Source of the DNA: Runella slithyformis DSM 19594
GTDB lineage: Bacteria; Bacteroidota; Bacteroidia; Cytophagales; Spirosomataceae
DNA: 64,000 nucleotides
Direction of reading: 5' to 3'
NCBI RefSeq assembly: GCF_000218895.1
Contig: NC_015703.1
Span: forward strand, 1,997,001 to 2,061,000
Part shown: positions 54,998 through 64,000 of the stretch, in pieces
How the letters are laid out: each line of letters opens with the position of its first letter
Position numbering within the stretch: the stretch's first letter is position 1
Position numbers and translations under genes: made by a program
The notes under the pieces: generated by a model
The model's database searches: none
Told to the model about the DNA's origin: nothing
What the model saw: only the letters and a program-made list of their open reading frames with translations

Positions 54998-56035
54998 ATG
55001 AAAAAGTCAATCGTAACCTTCGTTTTAGCTATTATAGCTTTTGTCTCTCATGCCGAAAAATACACGCAAAAAGGAGATTCTCTGATTGTGCAGTTTGGCA
55101 ACAACACCCGCATGATTATCCAAGCCCGGGATAAAGAGGGAATTCTGAGCCTTCGTCAGTATGACCTCAATAAAATTGTGCGTGATATGGGTGCTGCCCT
55201 TGATTCGAGCAGTAAAGAAACCTACATTTACATTAATGAAAAAAACGGGCGTAAATACTTAAAAGACACAGTGTTGGTCATTAGCCGAAAAGATGGAGAA
55301 GTTAAAATAACCATCAATGAGTCTAAACAGGGTTCTTCTGAATCTAAGGCGGGAAGCTCAGATAATTCGACCAACAGTAATGACGACGACGGTACTGTAA
55401 CCCGCAGCGTGACGCGTCGCTATAAAAGTCCCCGCAATGGGTTCGATGTTCTGGTCGGGCTCAATACTTATGCCAAAAATACTCCGCTTACCTATCAGGA
55501 GTCGGATTATGACTTACTGCCGTGGGGCTCGCGCTTTGTCAGTCTTTCGTGGGTGCGCGGAGCAGCGATCAGCCGAGGAAAAGATGCTTCACTCGGTCTG
55601 GATTTGGGGATAGATGTTTCTTGGTACAACATGATGTTTGATGGAAACAATACCGTGCAAAAAGATACCCGCGCCCTCTCGTTTCCTGCCGCAGTTGCTT
55701 CCGGCGATGTATACAAATCAAAACTGACCTCCGCGTATTTAAATCTTTCACTGATGCCTACGTTGGCCATTCATCACGGACCCATTTCCTACCTGAGTGT
55801 AGGCATATACGGAGGGTATCGGTTGGATAGTTACACAAAAGTGCAGGAACGACGCAAAGGGCATTCAGAACGTACACATTCCAATTTTCACTTAAATGAT
55901 TTCCGCTATGGATTTGGGGCCGAACTCGGTATTCGTCATTTCCCTGATCTGTTTATGCAATATGATTTAGGGGAATTGTATCAAACAGCCAAAGGTCCTG
56001 CGGTTCGGATGATAAGTTTCGGAATTCGTCTATAG
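54998..56035 (+). CDS. Exported protein with C-terminal barrel-like region
   Basis: I start this at ATG 54998 (MKKSIVTFVLAIIAFVSHA), a clear signal peptide, giving 345 aa; the ATG 13 codons earlier has no signal character. The N-terminal third has charged strands with YIYINEKNGRKYLKDTVLVI. A Ser/Asn/Asp-rich linker (SSDNSTNSNDDDGTVTRS) follows. The C-terminal part (FDVLVGLNTYAKN to AVRMISFGIRL) alternates hydrophobic and polar residues like an outer-membrane barrel. I cannot name the family. It is the last gene of the sigma operon and may be its regulated output or sensor. Confidence 0.8.
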   Translation: MKKSIVTFVLAIIAFVSHAEKYTQKGDSLIVQFGNNTRMIIQARDKEGILSLRQYDLNKIVRDMGAALDSSSKETYIYINEKNGRKYLKDTVLVISRKDGEVKITINESKQGSSESKAGSSDNSTNSNDDDGTVTRSVTRRYKSPRNGFDVLVGLNTYAKNTPLTYQESDYDLLPWGSRFVSLSWVRGAAISRGKDASLGLDLGIDVSWYNMMFDGNNTVQKDTRALSFPAAVASGDVYKSKLTSAYLNLSLMPTLAIHHGPISYLSVGIYGGYRLDSYTKVQERRKGHSERTHSNFHLNDFRYGFGAELGIRHFPDLFMQYDLGELYQTAKGPAVRMISFGIRL

Positions 56036-56048
56036 TGTTAACAGTTAG

Positions 56049-56092
56049 GGGGTTAAATGTCAAGAGTTGTTTTTGCTCTGATTTTTAACCCC
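56049..56092 (+). terminator. Terminator of the sigma factor operon
   Basis: GGGGTTAAA (56049-56057) pairs with TTTAACCCC (56084-56092), with an inner AGAG/CTCT helix. The following run GTTTTCTGTTTTT is T-rich. It separates the operon from the tRNA promoter. Confidence 0.75.
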
Positions 56093-56142
56093 TGTTTTCT
56101 GTTTTTGCAGAAATAATAACAAAATAATTTTTTCAGTAAAGG

Positions 56143-56173
56143 TTTGAATTTAAAGCAAAAGCTTATACATTTG
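56143..56173 (+). promoter_or_regulatory. Bacteroidota-type promoter of the tRNA-tuf cluster
   Basis: TTTG (56143-56146), a 19-base spacer and TACATTTG (56166-56173) fit the Bacteroidota -33/-7 consensus TTTG and TANNTTTG exactly. It lies 51 bases before tRNA-Tyr. Confidence 0.85.
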
Positions 56174-56224
56174 CGACTCCAAAAGAAAATCAAACATCTT
56201 TTGGGCGTTTTTTGAGAGTAACAA

Positions 56225-56307
56225 GGGGGTGTACCAGAGTGGCCAAATGGGGCAGACTGTAAATCTGCTGGTTCATACCTTCGGTGGTTCGAATCCATCC
56301 GCCCCCA
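56225..56307 (+). tRNA. tRNA-Tyr (GTA)
   Basis: An 83-base tRNA with a seven-pair acceptor stem (GGGGGTG with CGCCCCC, A discriminator). The anticodon is GTA at 56259-56261 in loop CTGTAAA. The long variable arm is typical of tyrosine tRNA, and TTCGAAT forms the T loop. It is first in a cluster leading to tuf. Confidence 0.97.
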
Positions 56308-56367
56308 CTTTTAGTAAACGATTTTCGATAATGTTAATTCCTTTTCGGAAACCGGTAACTAGAAAAT

Positions 56368-56440
56368 GCGGGAGTAGCTCATTTGGTAGAGCGGTAGCCT
56401 TCCAAGCTTCAGGTGGCGGGTTCGAGCCCCGTCTCCCGCT
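56368..56440 (+). tRNA. tRNA-Gly (TCC)
   Basis: A 73-base tRNA with acceptor stem GCGGGAG/CTCCCGC and T discriminator. The anticodon loop CTTCCAA contains TCC. The anticodon stem GTAGC/GCTTC has one T-T mismatch (positions 28-42). All other stems pair. Confidence 0.96.
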
Positions 56441-56536
56441 CATTTTTCAAGTTAATTGTTACTTGTTAATTGTTATTTAGAGACTAATACTTAACTAATA
56501 ACTTTTAACGAATAACGATTAACTTTTTTATTGAAA

Positions 56537-56608
<72 letters not shown>

Positions 56609-56758
56609 CGAGGTGAAGGTAATGTTTAGTTTTAATGAGGAACGAGCCTGAGATTCCGTACTTCAACGCTCGATTTTCTGCCTTCGTAAAACTCTGGAAT
56701 GCAAGTTTTCTCTGTAAATCCATAATAAATTCAAAATCAACTTTTAGTTAATACAACA

Positions 56759-57946
56759 ATGGCAAAAGCACAATTCGACCGTAGCAAACCCCACGTAAAC
56801 GTAGGTACTATCGGTCACGTTGACCACGGTAAAACTACTTTGACTGCTGCTATCACTAAAGTACTCGCAGAAAAAGGCTTGGCAGAAAAGCGTGATTTCT
56901 CATCAATTGATAACGCACCTGAAGAAAAAGAACGCGGTATTACAATCAACACTGCTCACGTAGAATATCAAACCGTTAATCGTCACTATGCCCACGTTGA
57001 CTGTCCGGGTCACGCTGACTATGTGAAGAACATGGTTACGGGTGCTGCCCAGATGGACGGTGCTATCATCGTAGTAGCTGCTACTGACGGACCAATGCCA
57101 CAAACTCGTGAGCACATCCTTCTTGCTCGTCAGGTAGGTGTACCTCAACTGGTTGTTTTCATGAACAAAGTGGACATGGTAGACGATCCGGAGTTATTGG
57201 AACTCGTTGAAATGGAAATCCGCGAACTGTTGTCTTTCTACGAATTCGACGGTGACAACATCCCTGTAATTCAAGGTTCAGCTCTTGGTGGCTTGAACGG
57301 CGATGCTAAATGGGTAAAAACCATCGAAGATTTGATGGATGCCGTTGATAGCTGGATTCCAACTCCTGCCCGCGATATGGATAAGCCATTCCTGATGCCG
57401 GTTGAAGACGTATTTACGATCACAGGTCGTGGTACTGTTGCTACCGGTCGTATCGAGCGTGGTGTAATCAACACAGGTGATCCGGTTGAAATCCTGGGTA
57501 TGGGTGCAGAAAACCTCAAATCTACTGTAACAGGAGTTGAGATGTTCCGCAAAATCCTTGACCGTGGTGAAGCAGGTGATAACGTAGGTTTGTTGCTTCG
57601 CGGTATTGAAAAATCAGATATTCGTCGCGGCATGGTTATCTGTAAGCCGGGTTCAGTGAAACCGCACGCTAAGTTCAAAGCTGAGGTTTATATCCTGTCA
57701 AAAGAAGAAGGCGGTCGTCACACACCATTCTTCAACAACTACCGTCCGCAATTCTATTTCCGTACCACTGACGTTACAGGTATCATTACATTACCTGCCG
57801 GTGTTGAAATGGTAATGCCCGGTGATAACCTGACAATTGATGTCGTTCTTATTAACCAAATTGCGATGGAAAAAGGTCTTCGTTTTGCGATTCGTGAAGG
57901 GGGACGTACAGTAGGTGCCGGTAAAGTGACAGAAATTGTTGACTAA
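56759..57946 (+). CDS. tuf: Elongation factor Tu
   Basis: EF-Tu delivers aminoacyl-tRNA to the ribosome in a GTP-dependent way. The 395-aa length is normal. GTP motifs are [10 protein letters not shown] at 18-27, [12 protein letters not shown] near 81 and FMNKVDM near 135. The switch I region [12 protein letters not shown] is present, and the C-terminal domains 2 and 3 follow. Codon use is highly biased, as expected for a strongly expressed gene. It directly follows three tRNA genes and carries its own terminator. Confidence 0.99.
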   Translation: MAKAQFDRSKPHVNVGTIGHVDHGKTTLTAAITKVLAEKGLAEKRDFSSIDNAPEEKERGITINTAHVEYQTVNRHYAHVDCPGHADYVKNMVTGAAQMDGAIIVVAATDGPMPQTREHILLARQVGVPQLVVFMNKVDMVDDPELLELVEMEIRELLSFYEFDGDNIPVIQGSALGGLNGDAKWVKTIEDLMDAVDSWIPTPARDMDKPFLMPVEDVFTITGRGTVATGRIERGVINTGDPVEILGMGAENLKSTVTGVEMFRKILDRGEAGDNVGLLLRGIEKSDIRRGMVICKPGSVKPHAKFKAEVYILSKEEGGRHTPFFNNYRPQFYFRTTDVTGIITLPAGVEMVMPGDNLTIDVVLINQIAMEKGLRFAIREGGRTVGAGKVTEIVD

Positions 57947-57969
57947 TCCGTATCTTTACACATATACAG

Positions 57970-57998
57970 AAAGGGCACTCAATAAAGTGCCCTTTTTT
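57970..57998 (+). terminator. tuf terminator
   Basis: AAAGGGCACT (57970-57979) pairs with AGTGCCCTTT (57986-57995) around a six-base loop and is followed by more T residues. Confidence 0.92.
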
Positions 57999-58045
57999 AT
58001 TTTTAATTAACTCGCTAATTTGGCGTTCTCTTTTTTTAAGAAGAA

Positions 58046-59926
58046 ATGTCGGAATTAAAGTTTTACAGATGTATCGCAGGGATTTTGATTTTCTGTTTCC
58101 TGAGCCTAAGTAATATTGCTCAGTTGCCGGTAACAATCCTTAATGAAAAAACCATAGAGATAGATTTATGGGGGAAAAATAGTATTGAATACTTTGAAGA
58201 TACTACACGGCACTTAACAATAGAGCAGTTGCTAAGAGACTCTACCATTGTATTTAAAAGTACCCAAAGTCATTTGCCGGATTTTGGTTTTATTGAACAA
58301 TCGTATTATTGGATTCGTTTCCGGGTAAAGAAACAAACCGACAAATCTATTCATTGGGTTTTGAGAAACGACTACCCTATGATTGATGAGCTGAATGTTT
58401 TTTTAATCAATGAAGCTTCCGGAGAAATCATAAAAAAAACAGTTAGGGATGCTTTTCCAACCTACCAACGCGAAATAAGCGTTCATCAATGTGCAATTCA
58501 ACTTGACATTCTCCCTAATCACAATTATAGTGTCTATGTACAATTGGTTGGTACAGATGCAAAATTGATAAAACTTAAACTTTCTGAAACCCACTTTTTT
58601 TACAGTACTTACTTGGATGAACTTTGGTTCTGGAGCGCACACTTGGGGTTTGCTCTCTGCATGATCATCGTTCAGATTGTATTTTTACTCGTTACTAAAG
58701 AACGAAACTTTTTGTTATATGTGCTCTTTCTGCTTGGGTACCTATCCATTGCTGTACTGGGGGGGTACGGAATTATTGACAGTATTGTGTGGCCAGAGAA
58801 TAGGTGGCTCAGGAGGTTCGGAATCGTACTTGCTGTAGTATTGAGCAATGTATTGGGTGTTTTGTTCTATACACATGCACTTCGCTTAAAAAAAACATCG
58901 CCCCTGCTTTATAAATTTTTATTGGCAGACGTAGTTCTGGCTGTTGCAGTAAGCAGTTGGATTTTTATTATTCCTTACAGAATCAGTGTAAATGTATATT
59001 CAAGCGCCCTGATTTTTATATTTTTCAGTTTAGTATCCATTTCATGTGTGCTTAGTTATAAACGCGGCAATACCTCGGCTTTATATTATTTTTTTGGCAC
59101 CATAGCTTATTTTATCAGCATTCTGGTTCAAATAATCTGGACACTTGGTTATTTGTATCCCTCGTTGATTGTGGTCAATTCGATGCATATTGGCAGTATG
59201 CTGGAAATGATATTTTTTACGTGGGCACTGGCTTGGGACTATCGTCGCACCAGAGAGCAAAGGGAAGAAACCCAAAGGGAGTTGATTAGCACACTGCAAT
59301 CACAGAATAAAGAGATTTCGGAAGCACTGATTCGTGGACAAACACTTGAACGTAAGCGTGTTGCGGCTGATTTGCACGATTCATTAGGGGGGACTTTATC
59401 GGCAATGCGCTGGACATTAACTTCCTTCAAAACACAGGGACTCACGGCTCAGGAAAAAAAGGTGTATGATAGCTTGGTTGAGATGACCGATGATGCACAC
59501 CAACGCGTACGTTTTTTGAGCCATAATTTATTGCCGGAAGATTTAGACAATGAAGGACTTCAGGTAAGTATAGAAAAGTTAATCGAAAAGCTTAACAGGA
59601 GCAATAAAACTAAATTTGAATTGCACATCAAATTATCCAAAAGGCCGGATAAAAAAACGGAATTTGAACTCTACAATATTTTTCTGGAACTCATTAATAA
59701 TGTGTTAAAACACGCCAATGCGTCGGAAGCGTATATTTCACTGGAAAGCCTTGACAGCTCCGTTCATCTGGAAGTATTTGACAATGGAAAAGGTATTAAT
59801 GGAGAAAGTAAGCGTGGAAAAGGTTTGTATAATATACAGGATCGAATCGCTTCATTAGGAGGAACATGGCAGATAGAATCTACTACTAAAGGCACAAGTG
59901 TGTTGGCTGATGTACCTTTGACTTAA
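58046..59926 (+). CDS. Sensor histidine kinase with 7TM-DISM receptor domain
   Basis: A 626-aa membrane kinase. After a signal-like segment, residues about 35-165 form an extracellular 7TMR-DISM sensor ([20 protein letters not shown] and onward). Seven hydrophobic helices span about 185-390. A coiled coil links to a HisKA_3 dimerisation domain with [19 protein letters not shown], His444 being the likely phosphorylation site. A C-terminal ATPase domain follows ([36 protein letters not shown]). This type pairs with NarL/LuxR response regulators, but none is in the window. The ligand is unknown. It sits between tuf and tRNA-Trp, which are usually close neighbours. Confidence 0.93.
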   Translation: MSELKFYRCIAGILIFCFLSLSNIAQLPVTILNEKTIEIDLWGKNSIEYFEDTTRHLTIEQLLRDSTIVFKSTQSHLPDFGFIEQSYYWIRFRVKKQTDKSIHWVLRNDYPMIDELNVFLINEASGEIIKKTVRDAFPTYQREISVHQCAIQLDILPNHNYSVYVQLVGTDAKLIKLKLSETHFFYSTYLDELWFWSAHLGFALCMIIVQIVFLLVTKERNFLLYVLFLLGYLSIAVLGGYGIIDSIVWPENRWLRRFGIVLAVVLSNVLGVLFYTHALRLKKTSPLLYKFLLADVVLAVAVSSWIFIIPYRISVNVYSSALIFIFFSLVSISCVLSYKRGNTSALYYFFGTIAYFISILVQIIWTLGYLYPSLIVVNSMHIGSMLEMIFFTWALAWDYRRTREQREETQRELISTLQSQNKEISEALIRGQTLERKRVAADLHDSLGGTLSAMRWTLTSFKTQGLTAQEKKVYDSLVEMTDDAHQRVRFLSHNLLPEDLDNEGLQVSIEKLIEKLNRSNKTKFELHIKLSKRPDKKTEFELYNIFLELINNVLKHANASEAYISLESLDSSVHLEVFDNGKGINGESKRGKGLYNIQDRIASLGGTWQIESTTKGTSVLADVPLT

Positions 59927-59964
59927 AATTTTTATACTTTTGTGCTTCCCTATCCATTGTGCCC

Positions 59965-61173
59965 ATGGCCGCAAAACGTAATTCTGCACTTACCTTTATC
60001 TTCATAACTCTACTCATCGACATCACCGGCATCGGAATTATTGTCCCTGTCGTACCGAGGCTTATCCAGGAATTAACGGGCGAAGGTCTCTCTAAAGCTG
60101 CGCTTTACGGAGGTTGGCTGACGTTCATTTACTCTGTTATGCAATTTGTCTTTTCTCCAATTTTAGGAGGATTGAGCGATCAATATGGCCGTCGTCCCGT
60201 CTTATTGGGTTCTTTGTTCGGCTTTGGCGTAGATTATATATTTTGTGCGTTTACTTCTACGATAGGGTGGCTCTTTTTAGCAAGAGTAATAGCCGGTATT
60301 TTGGGAGCAAGTTTTTCAACGGCCGGCGCGTACATTGCCGATGTAAGCCCTCCGGAAAAACGTGCTCAAAATTTCGGTTTGATTGGTGCGGCATTCGGAT
60401 TGGGCTTTATTCTTGGACCAATGATAGGAGGATTGTTGGGCCAGTACGGGCCGCGTGTCCCTTTTTTGGTGTCTGCCGGATTGAGTTTGCTCAATTGCCT
60501 TTACGGTTATTTTGTATTGCCCGAATCGCTCGAACCTAAAAATCGACGCCCCTTTGACTGGAAGCGAGCCAATCCTGTCGGCTCATTACGTCATTTACAG
60601 CGATACCCCGTTATTTTTGGACTCATCATTCCATTGATTCTGATCTATATTGCCGGCTATTCTACGCAAAGTACGTGGACCTATTTTACCATGGAAAAAT
60701 TTGGATGGGACGAAAAATGGGTCGGTTATTCTTTAGCCTTTGTCGGACTGATGGCGGCACTGGTACAGGGAGGGCTAACGCGCACCATTATTCCGAAGTT
60801 AGGAAATATCAAATCCATCTATTGGGGACTTGCCTGCTATGGCGTCAGCTTTCTGTTATATGCTTTTGCCAATAAAGGCTGGATGATGTTTGCCATTACC
60901 GTTATGTCGGCATTGGGAGGGATTGCCACGCCGGCGTTGCAGGCAATCATGTCAAATGAAGTGCCTCCCAACGAGCAGGGCGAACTTCGGGGAGCGCTTA
61001 CCGGCCTGATGAGCCTGACGGCCATTTTGGGCCCCGTTATGATGACCGCTCTTTTTGCCTATTTCACCTCCCCTTCAGCGCCTTTTCAGTTTGCGGGAGC
61101 GCCTTTTATGATGGCCGCTGTTCTAATCCTTTTCAGTTTCATTTCTGTAAAGAAAATATTGACCAAAAGCTGA
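59965..61173 (+). CDS. TetA-like MFS transporter
   Basis: A 402-aa twelve-helix major facilitator. The signature [19 protein letters not shown] (loop 2-3) is the MFS motif of drug:H+ antiporters such as TetA, and [19 protein letters not shown] is the TetA-type first helix. I use ATG 59965 rather than the GTG two codons before. It starts 38 bases after the kinase gene and may be cotranscribed with it. Efflux of tetracycline-like compounds is possible but not shown; the family includes other small-molecule pumps. Confidence 0.9.
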   Translation: MAAKRNSALTFIFITLLIDITGIGIIVPVVPRLIQELTGEGLSKAALYGGWLTFIYSVMQFVFSPILGGLSDQYGRRPVLLGSLFGFGVDYIFCAFTSTIGWLFLARVIAGILGASFSTAGAYIADVSPPEKRAQNFGLIGAAFGLGFILGPMIGGLLGQYGPRVPFLVSAGLSLLNCLYGYFVLPESLEPKNRRPFDWKRANPVGSLRHLQRYPVIFGLIIPLILIYIAGYSTQSTWTYFTMEKFGWDEKWVGYSLAFVGLMAALVQGGLTRTIIPKLGNIKSIYWGLACYGVSFLLYAFANKGWMMFAITVMSALGGIATPALQAIMSNEVPPNEQGELRGALTGLMSLTAILGPVMMTALFAYFTSPSAPFQFAGAPFMMAAVLILFSFISVKKILTKS

Positions 61174-61188
61174 AAATATTCTGAAAGT

Positions 61189-61220
61189 CTTGCAGTTAAA
61201 AAAATAAATCTCTACTTTTG
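61189..61220 (+). promoter_or_regulatory. Candidate promoter of the tRNA-Trp/secE/nusG cluster
   Basis: A -7 element TACTTTTG (61213-61220) matches TANNTTTG. A weaker -33 CTTG (61189-61192) lies 20 bases upstream. It sits 28 bases before tRNA-Trp. Confidence 0.65.
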
Positions 61221-61247
61221 CAGTCCGATTTGAAAAGATACTTTTAC

Positions 61248-61318
61248 ACGGGCATAGTTTAAAGGTAGAACTACGGTCTCCAAAACCGTCGGTCTGGGTT
61301 CGAGTCCTGGTGCCCGTG
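61248..61318 (+). tRNA. tRNA-Trp (CCA)
   Basis: A 71-base tRNA with acceptor ACGGGCA/TGCCCGT and G discriminator. The anticodon loop CTCCAAA contains CCA. It lies 16 bases before secE, in the arrangement common in Bacteroidota. Confidence 0.97.
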
Positions 61319-61334
61319 CTATTTTTTGCGCAAA

Positions 61335-61526
61335 ATGAACTCATTTATAGAATTTGTAAACGCCTCCTGGGACGAGGTTCGACACAATGTCACATGGCCC
61401 AAACTTACAGATTTGCAATCCAGTACTACATTGGTACTGTTGGGGTCGCTGATCTTTGCTGCAGTGGTAGGTCTTATGGACTTCATTTTCGAAAATGCCC
61501 TCTCTTTTCTTTATCAGTCATTTTAA
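61335..61526 (+). CDS. secE: Preprotein translocase subunit SecE
   Basis: SecE is the small clamp subunit of the SecYEG protein channel. The start ATG 61335 (MNSFIEFVNASWDEVRHNV) gives 63 aa, normal for single-helix SecE; the TTG three codons earlier is unlikely. The amphipathic helix with EVRHNVTWPKLTDLQSST is conserved and the transmembrane helix is LVLLGSLIFAAVVGLMDFIF. nusG follows 36 bases later. Confidence 0.96.
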   Translation: MNSFIEFVNASWDEVRHNVTWPKLTDLQSSTTLVLLGSLIFAAVVGLMDFIFENALSFLYQSF

Positions 61527-61562
61527 GGGTATTTGTCCCTGTCACCCAAACATTGAGCAGGT

Positions 61563-62117
61563 ATGAGCAATCTGAATTGGTATGTTATCCGGGCAGTGTC
61601 TGGTCAGGAAAAAAAGATTAAGACCTATCTCGAAAACGAAATTACCAGACAAGGCATTCAAGAATCCATTCCGGAAATTTTGATTCCTACCGAGAAAATT
61701 GTAGAAATGCGTAACGGTAAAAAACGGATCCGTGAGAAAAATTTTTTCCCGGGGTATATCATCATTTCTGCTGATTTGACTAAGGGTGATGCCTATCACT
61801 TGATTACCACCATGCCGGGGGTTTTAGGTTTCTTAGGAAATACGACCGGAAACTCTAAAGTGCCGGTACCTTTGCGTCAGGCAGAAATCAATCGAATTTT
61901 AGGCAAAGTGGAAGACGCGGTCGAAGAAGTTGAAACACCGAAAGTTAGTTTCATGAAGGGTGAAAGCGTCAAAATCATTGACGGTCCTTTCAGTGGATTT
62001 ATCGGTACGGTAGAAGAAATTTTTGACGACAGGAAGAAGCTAAATGTCGTGGTAAAAATATTCGGGCGCAGTACGCCCGTGGAGCTGAGTTACGCACAAG
62101 TCGAAAAAGAAAGCTGA
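61563..62117 (+). CDS. nusG: Transcription termination/antitermination protein NusG
   Basis: NusG binds RNA polymerase and, through its KOW domain, Rho or ribosomal S10. The 184-aa protein has the NGN domain (NWYVIRAVSGQEKKIKTYLE, FFPGYIIISA) and a C-terminal KOW (GESVKIIDGPFSGFIGTVEE). A typical length. It is followed by the rplK leader. Confidence 0.97.
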   Translation: MSNLNWYVIRAVSGQEKKIKTYLENEITRQGIQESIPEILIPTEKIVEMRNGKKRIREKNFFPGYIIISADLTKGDAYHLITTMPGVLGFLGNTTGNSKVPVPLRQAEINRILGKVEDAVEEVETPKVSFMKGESVKIIDGPFSGFIGTVEEIFDDRKKLNVVVKIFGRSTPVELSYAQVEKES

Positions 62118-62138
62118 TTTATCAGAATGTTGCCGGGA

Positions 62139-62179
62139 GTACGAGATGAAAAGCTTCCACTTTCATCTGTCAGCCGTAC
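62139..62179 (+). promoter_or_regulatory. Candidate L1-binding leader of rplK
   Basis: AGATGAAA (62144-62151) pairs with TTTCATCT (62161-62168). A lower helix GTACG/CGTAC (62139-62143 with 62175-62179) is separated by a one-sided six-base bulge. In many bacteria L1 represses its own operon by binding an rplK leader hairpin with an asymmetric internal loop. Position fits; L1 binding is an inference. Confidence 0.5.
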
Positions 62180-62217
62180 GTTTGAACCGGTAACGCCAAC
62201 TTAAACGTTTAATAACG

Positions 62218-62661
62218 ATGGCGAAAGAAGTAGCAGGTTACGTCAAACTGCAAGTGAAAGGTGGCCAGGCCAACCCTTCTCCTCCAATCGGACCCGCATT
62301 AGGTTCGAAAGGTCTGAACATCATGGAGTTCTGCAAGCAATTTAACGGTCGTACGCAGGACAAAATGGGAATGGTATTGCCCGTGGTAATCACGTACTAC
62401 AAAGACAAATCATTTGAATTTGTTATTAAAACTCCACCGGCACCTATTATGTTGTTGGAGGCTGCAAAAGTGAAACTCGGTTCGGCTGAGCCTAACCGAA
62501 AAAAAGTAGGATCCGTAAGTTGGGATCAGGTGAAAGTAATCGCCGAAACCAAAATGCCGGATCTGAACTGCTTCACCATTGATTCCGCAATGAAAATGAT
62601 TGCCGGAACGGCGCGTAGTATGGGTATTACAGTATCAGGCAAAGCTCCTTGGGATAACTAA
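62218..62661 (+). CDS. rplK: 50S ribosomal protein L11
   Basis: L11 binds the GTPase-associated region of 23S rRNA. The 147-aa protein starts [20 protein letters not shown], with [20 protein letters not shown] and the RNA-binding C-terminal domain ending [11 protein letters not shown]. Length and motifs are normal. rplA follows 31 bases later. Confidence 0.98.
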   Translation: MAKEVAGYVKLQVKGGQANPSPPIGPALGSKGLNIMEFCKQFNGRTQDKMGMVLPVVITYYKDKSFEFVIKTPPAPIMLLEAAKVKLGSAEPNRKKVGSVSWDQVKVIAETKMPDLNCFTIDSAMKMIAGTARSMGITVSGKAPWDN

Positions 62662-62692
62662 TCACGAAGCGGACGTAAAGACATTTTGAAAA

Positions 62693-63391
62693 ATGGCAAA
62701 ATTGACTAAAAAAAGAAAAGATGCTTTAGCGAAATTCGACTCCAGTCAGGAGTATTCGTTCGAAAAAGCAGCAGAAATTCTGAAAGACATCACATATACT
62801 AAGTTTGATGCTTCAGTAGACATTGATGTTCGCTTGGGTGTTGACCCCCGCAAAGCAGACCAAATGGTTCGCGGTGTGGTGGCCTTACCGCACGGTACAG
62901 GTCGTGAAGTACGCGTATTGGTACTTTGCTCGCCTGATAAAGAAGCCGAAGCCAAAGAGGCAGGGGCTGATTATGTGGGTTTGGATGAATACGTAAAAAA
63001 AATCGAGCAGGGCTGGACAGACGTGGATGTAATTATCACCATGCCTACTGTAATGGCTAAAATCGGTAAATTAGGTAAAATCTTAGGACCTCGCGGTCTG
63101 ATGCCAAACCCTAAGTCAGGGACTGTAACACTGGAGGTCGGTAAGGCTGTAAAAGAGGTAAAAGCAGGTAAAATAGATTTCAAGGTAGATAAGTTCGGTA
63201 TCATACATACCAGCATCGGCCGTGTATCTTTTGGCTCTGATAAAATTGCCCAAAACGCCCAGGAATTGATTGCTACTTTGATGAAGCTCAAACCATCTTC
63301 GGCGAAAGGTACCTATGTAAAAACCGTACACCTGTCAAGTACAATGAGTCCGGGTGTAGTGATTGATAAAAGCACGATTGCAGGAATATAA
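62693..63391 (+). CDS. rplA: 50S ribosomal protein L1
   Basis: L1 forms the mobile stalk that helps move deacylated tRNA out of the ribosome, and it often represses the L11-L1 operon. The 232-aa protein has [35 protein letters not shown] and [13 protein letters not shown], all family hallmarks. Two bases separate it from rplJ. Confidence 0.98.
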   Translation: MAKLTKKRKDALAKFDSSQEYSFEKAAEILKDITYTKFDASVDIDVRLGVDPRKADQMVRGVVALPHGTGREVRVLVLCSPDKEAEAKEAGADYVGLDEYVKKIEQGWTDVDVIITMPTVMAKIGKLGKILGPRGLMPNPKSGTVTLEVGKAVKEVKAGKIDFKVDKFGIIHTSIGRVSFGSDKIAQNAQELIATLMKLKPSSAKGTYVKTVHLSSTMSPGVVIDKSTIAGI

Positions 63392-63393
63392 TT

Positions 63394-63927
63394 ATGACAC
63401 GCGAAGAAAAAGCCGTTATCATAGACGAACTCAGCGAGAAGTTCAAGGCGATACCTTATTTCTATATTGTTGATGCTACCGGCATGACAGTGAGTGAAAC
63501 AAACAATCTGCGCCGTAAGTGTTTTACACAGGGCGTGGAGTATCGTGTCTTTAAAAATACGCTGATTGCAAAAGCATTGGAAACATTGGATACCGATTAT
63601 ACTCCTTTTAACGATTCTGTTTTAAAGGGTTTCTCGGGCATTATGTTTCATCCGGAGTCAGGTAAAGCTGCGGCAAAATTGATCAAAGAATTCCGTAAAG
63701 AGTCAGGCAATGACAAATTGAAGCTTAAAGGAGCTTCGGTTGAATATAGCCTATTTATCGGAGCCGATCAACTTGATACCCTCTTGACCCTGAAATCAAA
63801 ACAGGAATTAATCGGGGAAATTATTGGTCTGTTGCAATCTCCTGCCAAAAATGTCGTATCGGCATTGCAAAGCAGCGGCGGCAAATTGGCCGGTATCCTC
63901 AAAACTTTGTCAGAGCGCGAAGGATAA
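63394..63927 (+). CDS. rplJ: 50S ribosomal protein L10
   Basis: L10 anchors the L7/L12 stalk to 23S rRNA. The 177-aa protein starts MTREEKAVIIDELSEKFKAI, followed by YFYIVDATGMTVSETNNLRR and YRVFKNTLIAKAL, and ends in the helix that binds L7/L12 dimers. No separate L10 leader hairpin is present upstream because rplA ends two bases before. Confidence 0.97.
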   Translation: MTREEKAVIIDELSEKFKAIPYFYIVDATGMTVSETNNLRRKCFTQGVEYRVFKNTLIAKALETLDTDYTPFNDSVLKGFSGIMFHPESGKAAAKLIKEFRKESGNDKLKLKGASVEYSLFIGADQLDTLLTLKSKQELIGEIIGLLQSPAKNVVSALQSSGGKLAGILKTLSEREG

Positions 63928-63981
63928 TCCATCACTCCTGACCAAGTCGTTGCTTTTGAAAAGTGTTTTTATAACCACACA

Positions 63982-64000
63982 ATGGCAGCAAATAATAATC
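63982..64000 (+). CDS. Start of the next gene, probably rplL (partial)
   Basis: ATG 63982 begins MAANNN and runs off the window. L7/L12 is expected after rplJ, but six codons cannot prove it. Confidence 0.5.

Noticed and set aside
56368-56440. tRNA-Gly with an anticodon-stem mismatch considered a pseudogene
   Set aside because: Only one T-T pair is off; all other stems and invariant bases are intact.

Overview
The window is chromosomal DNA from a member of the Bacteroidota, most likely the Cytophagales. The evidence is a SusC/SusD pair, many lipoproteins with Bacteroidota-style signal peptides, DUF4199, DUF4920 and PorT-like proteins, a TTTG-N19-TANNTTTG promoter ahead of the tRNA-tuf cluster, and few Shine-Dalgarno sequences except the one inside prfB. 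The genus cannot be fixed by reading alone. No insertion sequence, prophage, CRISPR array or rRNA operon is visible.

Layout. (1) 0-21 kb is a replication and division region. mraY (+) stands alone at the left. Then come fifteen consecutive minus-strand genes: a histidine phosphatase, a TPR protein, an Ig-like lipoprotein, mnmG, ybeY, a radical SAM gene, accD, an AlkD-like gene, ftsZ, ftsA, ftsQ, murC, murG, ftsW and murD. The gap at about 4.08-4.65 kb is packed with DnaA boxes beside an AT-rich stretch and is a strong candidate for oriC. A parS-like palindrome lies 4 kb away next to mnmG. Flipping the block between mraY and the region upstream of murD would restore the usual order mraY-murD-ftsW-murG-murC-ftsQ-ftsA-ftsZ, so an inversion carrying oriC may have split the dcw cluster. 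(2) 21-25 kb holds a secreted glycosidase translationally coupled to a membrane cytochrome with leucine-rich repeats. (3) 25-28.3 kb holds gcvH, a dihydroorotase homologue lacking the HxH zinc motif, a DUF4199 membrane protein and a coiled-coil protein with an internal HPD motif. (4) 28.3-35.3 kb is an AT-rich gap followed by a complete RND efflux operon. (5) 35.4-37.1 kb holds a DUF4920 protein and prfB with its programmed frameshift. (6) 37-44 kb holds a SusD/SusC pair divergent from a DeoR-type regulator, plus a TPR protein. (7) 44-53.4 kb is mixed: hpt, hupE-like, M1 peptidase, thioredoxin-fold protein, outer-membrane barrel, secreted FAD oxidoreductase and a lipoprotein serpin. (8) 53.5-56.1 kb is an ECF sigma factor operon with a probable anti-sigma factor and a barrel protein. 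(9) 56.1-64 kb is the translation cluster tRNA-Tyr, tRNA-Gly, tRNA-Thr, tuf, then tRNA-Trp, secE, nusG, rplK, rplA, rplJ and the start of rplL. An orphan sensor kinase and a TetA-like MFS pump sit between tuf and tRNA-Trp.

The most unusual feature is the combination of a DnaA-box-rich candidate origin, a parS-like site and a split, inverted dcw cluster within 21 kb. The heavily expressed tuf and ribosomal protein genes read away from the proposed origin, as expected for leading-strand genes. Several upstream ORF starts use TTG or GTG or fall inside hairpins; internal ATG starts were preferred there and are noted per gene.
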